This document shows, piece by piece, positions 40,713 to 48,793 of a stretch of 50,584 nt of DNA; position 1 is the first letter of the stretch, and each line of letters begins with the position of its first letter. Location: contig WRCY01000010.1 in NCBI GenBank assembly GCA_009783695.1, positions 1 to 50,584 of the forward strand, in the 5' to 3' direction. The position numbers were made by a program, and so were the translations under genes. This DNA is from Oscillospiraceae bacterium (lineage in GTDB: Bacteria; Bacillota; Clostridia; Oscillospirales; Ruminococcaceae). The notes below the pieces were generated by a model. The model searched no databases. It had not been told where the DNA came from and was given only the letters and a program-made list of their open reading frames with translations.

Positions 40713-40981
40713 TTTTTCTTTATAATCCTTTCCGCACAGATGAGAACTTAAAACAACATTTTCCCCGATTTAGTGCCGGTTATTTCAAAGTTTTACCTAT
40801 GTCCTTTTGTTACTTAACTGTGAAAGAAAAGCTTCGTTTTCCCCGATTTAGTGCCGGTTATTTCCAAGTTTTACTCATGTCCTTTTGTTACTTAACTGTG
40901 AAAGAAAAGCTTCATTTTCCCCGATTCGGTGCCGGTTATTTCAAAGTTTTAACTATATTCTTTTTAGTTGTACGCGAAGTT
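40713..40981 (-). promoter_or_regulatory. Dispersed leader, three tandem copies (dnaB)
   Basis: The AATCGGGG block recurs with an exact 78-base period (plus-strand CCCCGATT at 40763, 40841 and 40919). The two distal copies are nearly identical and have hairpins GAAAA-(c/t)gaagc-TTTTC and AAAAGGACAT but no start codon. The copy next to dnaB has diverged in its lower part (GCGGAAAGGATTATAAAGAAAA) and serves the ATG at 40712. This 269-base gap holds no gene. Confidence 0.85.
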
Positions 40982-41581
40982 TTAAGCGGGCAAGCCGTCT
41001 TTGGAGAGCATGGCGTTTCTATACCTCAGGTCCTCGGTAACATCTTCACCGAACCACGGAAAAGGCTTGAAAGCTTCAGCATCCTCAACACTGTCAAAAA
41101 GAACCTCGGCAAATACGAGCCCGTCCAAGTCACCAAAGAAAATATCAATACGAACATCAACCTCATCATACTTAAAACGGTATCTCGTCTTGTGTATGAC
41201 TGTTCCCGAAATCTTTTGGAACAGTTCATCATACTCTTCTCTTGATAATTCAAACTCAACATCCTGACGGGAAATCAATGATTCTTCAATAGGTGTCCTA
41301 AGCAGAAAAGTAAATTCAATTCCGTTGACATTACGCAGGCGTATTTCGGGAGTGAAGCTTATATATGACTGTAAAATATCAATGCTGGTGCCCATTTTGC
41401 CCCAGGGTAAATCATCAAAATCAATTAAAAATCTCCGCTCGATTTGAACTCTGTTAATTACCCTTGATGAGGGGTCGTCGTCAGCTCCGAGCAGCTGCAT
41501 TATCAATAAGGCGGCGACAGCTGCTGATAAAATAATAATCAATACGTTTTTGATTACATCTTTTTTGCTTGTTATTTTCAT
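40982..41581 (-). CDS. Membrane-anchored CYTH-domain protein
   Basis: A 199-residue protein with one N-terminal membrane segment (about residues 11-31) and a CYTH (triphosphate tunnel) domain. QIERRFLIDFDDLP starts the tunnel, followed by SYISFTPEIRLRNVNGIEFTFLLRTP, RFKYDEVDVRIDIFFGDLDGLVFAEVLFDS and WFGEDVTEDLRYRN, all in family order. The first Glu of the ExExK motif is Gln46 and the Lys is Arg50, so activity is uncertain. Basic residues before the segment suggest the domain lies outside the cell. It starts 3 bases after rplI. Confidence 0.82.
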   Translation of the reverse strand: MKITSKKDVIKNVLIIILSAAVAALLIMQLLGADDDPSSRVINRVQIERRFLIDFDDLPWGKMGTSIDILQSYISFTPEIRLRNVNGIEFTFLLRTPIEESLISRQDVEFELSREEYDELFQKISGTVIHKTRYRFKYDEVDVRIDIFFGDLDGLVFAEVLFDSVEDAEAFKPFPWFGEDVTEDLRYRNAMLSKDGLPA

Positions 41582-41584
41582 GAT

Positions 41585-42028
41585 TTAATCCCTCTTTACA
41601 TTTAATGTAAACTTGGCGATTGTGCCGCTGTAAAGCTTAGCCTGTGCTTCGTAAGTACCGCAGTTTTTTATGTCCCCGGGGACAATCAGCTTCTTCTTAT
41701 CGATATCGAATCCTTCTTTACCGAGCGCGGCAGCAACGTCTTTCGTCGTTACGGAGCCGTACAGCCTGCCTTCCTCGCCCGCCTTGACGGTAACGTTAAT
41801 CGTTCTGCCGGAGAGCTGCTTCGCTATTGTTTCGGCAGCTTCGCGTGCTGTGTCGATTTTATGCTGTGCTGATGCTTTCTTCTGCTCGAGCATTGCAAGG
41901 TTTGCCTTCGTAGCTTCAATCGCAAGACCTTTCGGCAGCAACGCGTTACGTGCGTAACCGTCTTTGACTTCCTTGATTTCGCCTTGTTTGCCGGTACCCT
42001 GAACGTCTTGTAATAAAATTACTTTCAT
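41585..42028 (-). CDS. rplI: 50S ribosomal protein L9
   Basis: Binds 23S rRNA near the L1 stalk. The 147 residues show [32 protein letters not shown]-type N-terminal domain, a long central helix and the C-terminal domain with [16 protein letters not shown]. The ATG at 42028 gives the standard start; the frame-open GTG 12 bases upstream belongs to the leader. It sits between gdpP and dnaB as in many Firmicutes. Confidence 0.97.
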   Translation of the reverse strand: MKVILLQDVQGTGKQGEIKEVKDGYARNALLPKGLAIEATKANLAMLEQKKASAQHKIDTAREAAETIAKQLSGRTINVTVKAGEEGRLYGSVTTKDVAAALGKEGFDIDKKKLIVPGDIKNCGTYEAQAKLYSGTIAKFTLNVKRD

Positions 42029-42113
42029 TTTTATTTTCACTAAGTCCTTTCTTCACAAATGAATCATGAAAACAGCATTTTCCCGATTCAATTGTTTTAT
42101 TTTCAAACTTTTA
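42029..42113 (-). promoter_or_regulatory. Dispersed leader, copy 15 (rplI)
   Basis: Minus strand: AAAAGTTTGAAAATAAAAC, GAATCGGG, hairpin GAAAA-tgctg-TTTTC, GTGAAGAAAGGACTT, AGTGAAAAT, then AAAAATG. TTTTCAT and GTGAAAA pair with one G-U. Confidence 0.85.
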
Positions 42114-42119
42114 CTCCTT

Positions 42120-44078
42120 TCATGAATTTAATTCAAAATACTTATCGATTGATTTAATTAACCTCTCTTTAATCTCATTTAAACTTGCATCTATGAACTG
42201 TGCGCCTGCCATCGTCAGATGTCCGCCGCCGCCAATCTGCTCCATCACAAGCTGAACGTTCATAGCACCGAGCGAGCGCGCGCTTATTGAAATTTCGTCC
42301 TGCCTTGAGCGAAACACAACGAAAGAAGCAGCGACCCCGGAAATCCCGAGCATCTCGTCCGCCGCCTGAGGCGCGATTAGGCGTATGTTATCGGTAAGTT
42401 CCGAGCTGTATGCGATTGCACATTTGTTGTAAATCCCCGCCGACGAAACGATAGCGATTTTCTTTTTGTATGAATCGAAGGAGTTCGCAAAAAGTGACTT
42501 CACGCTGACGGTGTCTGCGCCGAGCTTTCGCAAAAACGCCGCAGCTTCAAATGTACGCACACCTGTACGAACCGTGAAATTTTTAGTATCAAGCATGATT
42601 CCCGCGAGCAGCGCTTCCGATTGCTGCGCCGAGAGCTTGCCCGCCTCGCCGTAGTAGGGGAGCAGCTCCGTAACCATTTCCGAAGCTGAAGAAGCGTAGG
42701 TTTCATGAAAGAAAATAAGTGCGTTGTCAACGTGATTAACCATTTTTCTGTGATGGTCAATTACAACTACTTTTTGGGCCGCGCGGTAAAGCTCTATATC
42801 CTCAAGCATATTGGGTATATGCGTGTCGGTAATGATGAGAAGCGAGTTTTCGGTGAATTGTTCCCGCGCTCTCTGCGGGGTAATGAGCAGTTGTTCCTTG
42901 AACCTGTCGATTAAATCAGCGCATAATGTTGAACTCTTGTCAACCGCTATGTAGGCGTCCTTGCCGAGATTGCGAATCAAGCAGGCGAGCCCGATTGACG
43001 AACCCACGCTGTCCAAATCGCCGGACTTATGCCCCATTATGTAAACACTGTCGGAGTTCATTATTAAATCCGCAAGCGAGTTTGCGATAATCCGTGCCTT
43101 AACTTTATTCTGCCGCTCGATGCCTTTTGAGACGCCGCCGTAAAACTCGAAGCCGCCCGCGGTCTTAACCGCCGCCTGGTCGCCGCCGCGTCCCTGCGCC
43201 ATTTCAAGCGCCTGCCGAGCCAGCTGTTCGCTTTCGGAAATACTGTTTCCGGTAGAGCCTATGCCGATGGACAGCGTAACGTTAATCCGGTCCCTAACCG
43301 CGATTTCGCGCGCTTTGTCAAGAAGCTTTACTTTTTCCTCAATCAGCTTGTCGACGTGCCGCTGCTCGATTACAGCCCAGCAACGGTCGCGGTTGGTTTT
43401 CTTCATGATGCCTGTCGTGCCGGCGCTGAATTCTTCAAGCAGCTGGTCGATTTTTACCGTGACGTGCGCTTTCTCGCTTTCCAGCGCGCCCTCAAACATC
43501 TCGTTGTAGTTGTCAATCGAAATAAGAATAACAACGGGTTTAGAAAGCCTTTTTTCTATTTCGAGCAGAACTCTTTCAGTTATATCTTCAAAGTAGATAA
43601 CATAAACGTTTTCGGTTTTCTCCGTTAAGGGAACAATCGCGCTGACTTTAAAATATTTTTCGTTATAAAAAATTTTTGCCGGTTCGTTTTTAAGGAGCTT
43701 CTCTACATTTATATCCGAAAAGGAAGCGAGAGAATTGCCGGCTATTGCTTCATTCTTGAAGTTGTTCAAAAAGTTTTTATTAAACCAGATAAATTTATAC
43801 GCAGAGTCGATTATGGCGACACAAACCGGCAGATTGTATAGCGATTTTTTATCCGCCGTATCAATTTCATCTGAAATAAAGGCGGAATACTGAAAAGTTT
43901 TGCGAGTGACCATAACCAGCTTTCCGAGGCATAAACCCGAAATGAGCACGACAAAAGGCGCAATCATCCAAAACAAGTCGGATTCGGTAAGGTAAAAATA
44001 CCCCGTGAGAATGAACAGGATTAACACTAAGCAGCAGACGACAATAATAAGCCCGCTGTCGCGGTAGAAGTTTTTCAA
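42120..44078 (-). CDS. gdpP: Cyclic-di-AMP phosphodiesterase GdpP
   Basis: Degrades c-di-AMP, which controls potassium and cell-wall homeostasis. Two membrane segments (about 10-31 and 34-55) are followed by a PAS-like domain, a degenerate GGDEF domain (SIGIGSTG.., GRGGDQAAVK in place of GGDEF), and a DHH-DHHA1 phosphodiesterase: MGHKSGDLDSVGSSIG, ITDTH, VIDHHRK and GGGHLTMAGAQF. All metal ligands of the DHH part look intact. The 652 residues match the family. It heads the gdpP-rplI-dnaB order. Confidence 0.95.
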   Translation of the reverse strand: MKNFYRDSGLIIVVCCLVLILFILTGYFYLTESDLFWMIAPFVVLISGLCLGKLVMVTRKTFQYSAFISDEIDTADKKSLYNLPVCVAIIDSAYKFIWFNKNFLNNFKNEAIAGNSLASFSDINVEKLLKNEPAKIFYNEKYFKVSAIVPLTEKTENVYVIYFEDITERVLLEIEKRLSKPVVILISIDNYNEMFEGALESEKAHVTVKIDQLLEEFSAGTTGIMKKTNRDRCWAVIEQRHVDKLIEEKVKLLDKAREIAVRDRINVTLSIGIGSTGNSISESEQLARQALEMAQGRGGDQAAVKTAGGFEFYGGVSKGIERQNKVKARIIANSLADLIMNSDSVYIMGHKSGDLDSVGSSIGLACLIRNLGKDAYIAVDKSSTLCADLIDRFKEQLLITPQRAREQFTENSLLIITDTHIPNMLEDIELYRAAQKVVVIDHHRKMVNHVDNALIFFHETYASSASEMVTELLPYYGEAGKLSAQQSEALLAGIMLDTKNFTVRTGVRTFEAAAFLRKLGADTVSVKSLFANSFDSYKKKIAIVSSAGIYNKCAIAYSSELTDNIRLIAPQAADEMLGISGVAASFVVFRSRQDEISISARSLGAMNVQLVMEQIGGGGHLTMAGAQFIDASLNEIKERLIKSIDKYFELNS

Positions 44079-44091
44079 AGGTTCACTCCTT

Positions 44092-44125
44092 AATTGTCAA
44101 TTGTCAATTATACATTGTCAATTGT
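44092..44125. repeat. Intergenic AATTGACA simple repeat
   Basis: TTAATTGTCAATTGTCAATT, ATACATTGTCAATTGTT: repeated AATTGACA/ACAATTG units between rnj and gdpP, similar to 181-219. It contains no promoter or stem beyond its short palindromes. Confidence 0.6.
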
Positions 44126-44128
44126 TCG

Positions 44129-45970
44129 TCATATCTCCATAATAATCGGCAGAATCATCGGACTTCTCTTGGTTTTTTGGAACATGAAATCGCTCATTGC
44201 GTCGCGTATATTATTTTTCATCACGCTGATTGGCCCGCCCGCGGATTCAACAATCGCCTTTTCCATGAGCTCGCGCGCCTTGTCGATGAGCTCCTCGGAT
44301 TCACGCACGTACACGAAGCCGCGCGAAACTATGTCGGGCCCCGACATAAGCCGTCCGCTTGTGCGTTCAATTGAGGCTACAATTATAATCAGACCGTCCT
44401 GCGCAAGTTTTTTCCTGTCACGCAGAACCACGGTGCCCACGTCGCCGACGCCGAGCCCGTCGACAAGCACTTTTCCGGCTGTGACCTGCGTTGTGATTTT
44501 CATGGAGCTGCCGTCGGTTTCAAGCTGCTGCCCTAAACCGGTGATGAAAACATTCTCTTCGGGAACGCCCATTTTTACCGCAAGCTGAGCATGCTTAACC
44601 AAGTGTTTATACTCGCCGTGCACTGGGATGAAAAACTTAGGCTTCGTGAGTGACAGCATCATCTTGAGCTCGTCCTGGCAGGCGTGCCCCGAAACGTGAA
44701 CCTCGTACATTGATTCGTAGACGACTTCTGCGCCCGACTTCATGAGGTCGTTGATGACGCGTCCGACGGTCTTTTCATTACCCGGTATTGGAGAAGCTGA
44801 GATTACAACAAGGTCGCAAGGAGAAATATTAACCTGCCTGTGGTCGCCCGCGGACATCCGTGACAGTGCAGAAAGAGGCTCACCCTGGCTGCCCGTGGTT
44901 ATGACGACTACTTTTTCGGGCGGATATTTATTCACCTGCTCAATGTCAATAAGAAAGCCGCCCGGAATTTTAACGTAGCCGAGCTCAATTGCCTTTTGAA
45001 TGACGTTAATCATGCTGCGCCCTGAAAGCGCAATTTTACGTTCATAAAATATGGCGTTGTCAATGATTTGCTGGATTCTGTGAATATTGCTTGCGAAAGT
45101 AGCGACGATGATTCTCCGGTTCTCGGCAGAGCCGAAGATATTGCGGAAGCTGTCGCCGACCTTGCGCTCCGACATGGTGTACCCCGGGCGCTCGGCGTTG
45201 GTGCTGTCGGACATCAGCGCAAGCACGCCTTTGTTTCCAAGCTCGCCGAACCGCGCAAGGTCAATAATCCCGCCCTCAATAGGCGTGTAGTCGACCTTAA
45301 AGTCGCCGGTGTGCACGATTATGCCTGCCGGCGTGTGAACCGCCAGCGCGCAGGCGTCGGGAATCGAGTGGTTGACCCGGATGAACTCCACACTCATGCA
45401 GCCGAGCTTAACCGTTTGTTTTGGTTGGATTATATTAAGGCTGCAATCGCTTAAAATCCCGTGCTCGCGCAGCTTCCCCTCGCATAAGCCCAGAGTCAGC
45501 TTTGTGCCGTAAACAGGGACGTTGATTTTCTTAAGCAGATAGGGAAGCGAGCCGATATGGTCTTCATGCCCGTGCGTGAGCACGATACCGCGGAAACGCT
45601 CCCGGTTCTTTTCAAGATAGGTGAAATCGGGGATTACAAGGTCAACCCCGAGCATATCCTCGTCAGGGAAGGCGAGTCCGCAGTCGATTATGAACAGGTC
45701 GTTTACACATTCGATGACATACAGGTTTTTTCCGATTTCGGAGAGTCCGCCAAGCGCGGTAATCCGAACAGCGGAAAGATTATGTTTAATCGATGGTTTT
45801 TTTCGCTGAATCTGCTTCGGGTGCGAAGTATCTTTAGGTTTTTGCTTTTTCTTATCCTTTTCCTTTTCCTTTTCTTTTTGTTTGATTTTACCCGCAATTT
45901 CTTCTTCAAGACGAAGAATACTATCGGATAAGCTGTGCTTTTTCCGTTTTGTTTTATTAATTTCCGACAT
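44129..45970 (-). CDS. rnj: Ribonuclease J
   Basis: A main mRNA-decay and rRNA-processing nuclease of Firmicutes. The metallo-beta-lactamase core shows LGGLSEIGKNLYVIE, the zinc motif THGHEDHIGSLPYLL near residue 133, HTGDFKVDYTP and the beta-CASP motif with GSQGEPLSAL and VHVSGHA. A lysine- and glutamate-rich extension of about 70 residues (KEKEKEKDKKKQK and similar) precedes the core, coded by AAGGAA-like repeats. Such tails bind RNA or partners. The gene has its own strong promoter and a structured leader. Confidence 0.95.
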   Translation of the reverse strand: MSEINKTKRKKHSLSDSILRLEEEIAGKIKQKEKEKEKDKKKQKPKDTSHPKQIQRKKPSIKHNLSAVRITALGGLSEIGKNLYVIECVNDLFIIDCGLAFPDEDMLGVDLVIPDFTYLEKNRERFRGIVLTHGHEDHIGSLPYLLKKINVPVYGTKLTLGLCEGKLREHGILSDCSLNIIQPKQTVKLGCMSVEFIRVNHSIPDACALAVHTPAGIIVHTGDFKVDYTPIEGGIIDLARFGELGNKGVLALMSDSTNAERPGYTMSERKVGDSFRNIFGSAENRRIIVATFASNIHRIQQIIDNAIFYERKIALSGRSMINVIQKAIELGYVKIPGGFLIDIEQVNKYPPEKVVVITTGSQGEPLSALSRMSAGDHRQVNISPCDLVVISASPIPGNEKTVGRVINDLMKSGAEVVYESMYEVHVSGHACQDELKMMLSLTKPKFFIPVHGEYKHLVKHAQLAVKMGVPEENVFITGLGQQLETDGSSMKITTQVTAGKVLVDGLGVGDVGTVVLRDRKKLAQDGLIIIVASIERTSGRLMSGPDIVSRGFVYVRESEELIDKARELMEKAIVESAGGPISVMKNNIRDAMSDFMFQKTKRSPMILPIIMEI

Positions 45971-45987
45971 TTGTACCTCTATGATTT

Positions 45988-46043
45988 GGCCGAACTGCGT
46001 TCGACCTATTATGTAAGGGCGTTGTTTTTGCTTAAAACGCCCT
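45988..46043 (-). promoter_or_regulatory. Two stem-loops in the rnj leader
   Basis: GGCCGAAC-tgc-GTTCGACC (45988-46006, one G-U) and AGGGCGTT / AACGCCCT (46016-46023/46036-46043). Both lie between the promoter and the start codon, and neither has a T run on the minus strand. They could be part of autoregulation, known for other ribonuclease genes. Confidence 0.65.
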
Positions 46044-46065
46044 AAAAATTTTGACTAACAGTAAA

Positions 46066-46094
46066 ATTATACCAAATTCATAATTAAATGTCAA
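46066..46094 (-). promoter_or_regulatory. Promoter of rnj
   Basis: Minus strand TTGACA (46089-46094), 17-base spacer, TATAAT (46066-46071). The -35 box lies inside the end of the upstream gene. Confidence 0.88.
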
Positions 46095-48435
46095 GCATAA
46101 GTCTTTTGACCTGTGCTTCAACATCGTCACAGAGGGATTTTGCAGTCTCGCTTGATACGCTTTCCGCCATAAGAAACAGTGCGTTGCCTTTTTTATTTGA
46201 GCGCAGAAGAACCCTGCCCGCCCTCTGTTTACCCGCGAGGTCCAGCACAATACCCTCGCCGCAGCCGGACTTTCCCGCGCAGAGGCGTCCCAAAATTCTT
46301 TGAGGGGGGCAGTTGATGACGACTACGCGGTTCTCGCGGCTGAATTCCGGAAGACTGCGCGCGGTATCAATGAGAGAAGCTCCGTCCCTTGTAATCCAGC
46401 CCAGCACGAACAGAGCAAGATACGCACCGTCCCATAAGAACGTTTCGCTTTCCGCCGTAATTCTCGCTTCCTTGTCGGAATCGTCGTTGGAACAGGCGAA
46501 GAAACGGTGAACACTGCGCTCATAACGCCCTGCAAGCACATCAGCGGCGCTCGGGAAATCAGCGGGCAGCGCAACGTCGCAGCCGCCCATGAAAATGTCA
46601 AGGCAGGCGAGCAGAATCAAATTATCGTGGTTAATAATGAAATCCTTGCCGAGTCTAAATTCGGCTTTGGTTCCGGCGTTGTTCAGAGTGATTATAAGCT
46701 GTTCGCCCGTGGGGTTGCTGATTCTTTCAAATATAGGCTTCAAGAGCGCAAAAAGACGCTCATTTGTGCAGTTGAGGATAATTTTGCAGCCGGTCTTGAA
46801 TCCCGACATAGACTCAAGCATAGCGGCATAAAGCTCATCGGTGCACTTTATATCGCCAACGGAGCCGAAGCCATCGCTGGGCGCGCTTCTGTATTCCGCG
46901 CGGTTAAGGCCGCCCTCTAAGCTGCGCTCCTGCTGACGAGTAAGTGCAAGCCCGTGGCTGTTGAGGATTATTATTTCGGTTTTGGAATTTGCACGGATAT
47001 GCACGATTAAATCTGCGAGCATTAGCTTGCTTAAATGAATAAGCATCGGCAGCGTCGCCGTGCCGCAGTCCGACGAGTTCACGCCCGTGCTTGAAATCCC
47101 CGCGAGCAGTGCGCTTTTAAGCGACAGCGAGGCGTTGTTCTCTTCGCAGGAAACGAGCACGTTGTTAGGGTGAAGCCCCGAAAGTGCGCAGCCTGCCTTT
47201 GCGGCGAAATCGGGCGTTATATCTATGTTTGTGTCGCCGGTGATTCCGCGCTCGCTTATTTCGATTTTACCCTTGCCGCCGAACTTGAAGTCGTTCAAGA
47301 CCGCAGTGTTCGCGGGAATGGTCTTGTTCTGCCATACGCGCACGTCACTTTCAACGCTTGCGTTTTCGTTAATAACCGTTCCCTCGCCGATTACCGCGCC
47401 GTCCGACAGGCGAACGTTCGACTTTATTTTTACATTCTCGCAAATAACCGCGCCGCTTGCCTCAAGCTCGTTCGCAGATATTACGCCGTCGAGAATAACG
47501 CTGTCGTTTACGCGGCAGTTCGCGCCGAGCGTCACATTATCACTTAAAACCGTGCCGGAAATCACGCAGTTCTTGCCGAGCTGCACATTTCTGCCGATAT
47601 ATGCGGGGGCTTTGATTACAACGTTGCTTGGTATTGCATTATTGGCATAAACGCCGTCCGCGATTTTTTTAGCGTTAACCGTGCAGTTTACTTTTCCTGT
47701 TAAAATATCGCGCTGGCATGAAACATAGGTGTCGATGTCGCCGATGTCGCACCAGTAGCCGCTCTCTGCGAATGACATCAGCGGACGGTTCTCTTTGAGC
47801 ATCTTCGGGAACACATCGCGCGCGAAGTCCCACATCTTGCCGTCTGGGATGAGCTCGAGTACCGACGGATTCAAAACATAGACGCCTGTGTTTGCGTAGT
47901 CGGAAATGCAGTTGAGGTACGACGGCTTCTCGGAAAAGCCTGTAATCTCACCGGTTTTGCCGTCGGAAATCACGAGTCCGTATTCGCGCGGGTCTTTCAC
48001 CTGCTTTGTTATGACAGTGGCTTCCGCGTGTGTTTCCTTGTGAAACTTGAGCACAGCCGATAAGTTAAAGTCGCAGAGCGCGTCACCGCTGATTACAAGG
48101 AAGTCGTCGGTAAAATCGGCTGCCGCTTTTTTTACGCAGCCGGCTGTCCCGAGCGGCTCATCCTCATAAGAAAAGCGTAAATCTATGCCTTTGTCCGGCG
48201 TTTTTTCTTGGAACATACTATCCGTCATATAGTACTCGCTCTCGAAAAGCCGCTCAATCATCTCGCCTTTGTAGCGCAGGGTAAACACAGCCTCGGTGAA
48301 GCCGTGCCGAATCAGCAGGTCTAAAATGTATTCCACAGCCGGACGCCCGCAAAGCTTCGCGAGGGGCTTCGGAACCGTGCCGGTCAGAGGGCGCAGGCGA
48401 GTACCTTCGCCGCCCGCCATAATTACAGCTTTCAT
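46084..48435 (-). CDS. Sugar nucleotidyltransferase fused to a degenerate phosphomannomutase
   Basis: A 783-residue fusion. Residues 1-230 are an NTP transferase with MAGGEGTRLRPLTGTVPKPLAKLCGRP and a GDIDTY-type product site, residues about 250-370 a left-handed beta-helix (hexapeptide) domain, and 380-783 a phosphohexomutase-like domain. In the last, the phosphoserine loop is replaced (IRANSKTE instead of TASHNP), no DGDxDR metal loop is present, and the R-x-S-G-T-E-P loop is LRSNKKGN. It is therefore probably an active mannose- or glucose-1-phosphate nucleotidyltransferase with a regulatory pseudo-mutase tail. Confidence 0.9.
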   Translation of the reverse strand: MKAVIMAGGEGTRLRPLTGTVPKPLAKLCGRPAVEYILDLLIRHGFTEAVFTLRYKGEMIERLFESEYYMTDSMFQEKTPDKGIDLRFSYEDEPLGTAGCVKKAAADFTDDFLVISGDALCDFNLSAVLKFHKETHAEATVITKQVKDPREYGLVISDGKTGEITGFSEKPSYLNCISDYANTGVYVLNPSVLELIPDGKMWDFARDVFPKMLKENRPLMSFAESGYWCDIGDIDTYVSCQRDILTGKVNCTVNAKKIADGVYANNAIPSNVVIKAPAYIGRNVQLGKNCVISGTVLSDNVTLGANCRVNDSVILDGVISANELEASGAVICENVKIKSNVRLSDGAVIGEGTVINENASVESDVRVWQNKTIPANTAVLNDFKFGGKGKIEISERGITGDTNIDITPDFAAKAGCALSGLHPNNVLVSCEENNASLSLKSALLAGISSTGVNSSDCGTATLPMLIHLSKLMLADLIVHIRANSKTEIIILNSHGLALTRQQERSLEGGLNRAEYRSAPSDGFGSVGDIKCTDELYAAMLESMSGFKTGCKIILNCTNERLFALLKPIFERISNPTGEQLIITLNNAGTKAEFRLGKDFIINHDNLILLACLDIFMGGCDVALPADFPSAADVLAGRYERSVHRFFACSNDDSDKEARITAESETFLWDGAYLALFVLGWITRDGASLIDTARSLPEFSRENRVVVINCPPQRILGRLCAGKSGCGEGIVLDLAGKQRAGRVLLRSNKKGNALFLMAESVSSETAKSLCDDVEAQVKRLMLDI

Positions 48436-48537
48436 CTTTTATCCATTCCTTCCCGGCATCTGTGTGCCGCCTTTATTTGGACAGTTGCGTTAATTAATAG
48501 TCTTACGCGATAGAGGGCGGTTTATTCAATATACCGT

Positions 48538-48594
48538 TTGACATTTTCGGAAATCTGTGATATGATTGTGATTCCGACAAAAATATCCGGAATC
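48538..48594 (+). promoter_or_regulatory. Promoter and inverted repeat before the ABC gene
   Basis: TTGACA (48538-48543), 17-base spacer, TATGAT (48561-48566), followed by GATTCCG (48570-48576) and CGGAATC (48588-48594), a 7-bp inverted repeat over the expected start site that looks like an operator. A further TATAAT-like box near 48622 is a weaker candidate. Confidence 0.65.
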
Positions 48595-48644
48595 TATTGA
48601 CTTTGACGTTACGTTATAGTTTATAATAGTATTGCGGGATGAAA

Positions 48645-48721
48645 AAGTTTGAAAGCAAATAATATTGAACCGGAGAAAACAAAACTTTTTATTTTCCGTT
48701 AATAAAGAAAGTACAAGGTGA
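48645..48721 (+). promoter_or_regulatory. Dispersed leader, copy 16a
   Basis: AAGTTTGAAAGCAAATAATATT, GAACCGGAG, AAAAC..CTTTT, TAAAGAAAGTACAAGG, TGAAAGT. It is the diverged first copy of a tandem pair (77-base period) with no start codon of its own. Confidence 0.72.
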
Positions 48722-48793
48722 AAGTTTGAAAACAAGTAAAACTGACAGGGGGAGAACGTTGTTTTCATTCCACTTTTGTGAAGAAAGGACTTA
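48722..48793 (+). promoter_or_regulatory. Dispersed leader, copy 16b
   Basis: AAGTTTGAAAACAAGTAAAACT, GACAGGGG, hairpin GAGAAC-gtt-GTTTTC (one G-U), GTGAAGAAAGGACTT, then AATGAGAAT containing the ATG at 48794. Confidence 0.82.

Noticed and set aside
40799-41245. Plus-strand frame of 148 codons with repeated peptide MSFCYLTVKEKL
   Set aside because: The repeated peptide comes from the tandem dnaB leaders, and the rest is antisense to the CYTH gene.
45831-45909. AAGGAA-like run in rnj considered as a frameshift or assembly error
   Set aside because: The frame stays open and encodes a plausible Lys/Glu-rich tail, and the MSEINKTKRKK start has its own upstream signals.
48526-48768. Minus-strand frame of 80 codons before the ABC gene
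   Set aside because: It is simply the reverse translation of two leader copies; similar pseudo-frames occur across other copies.
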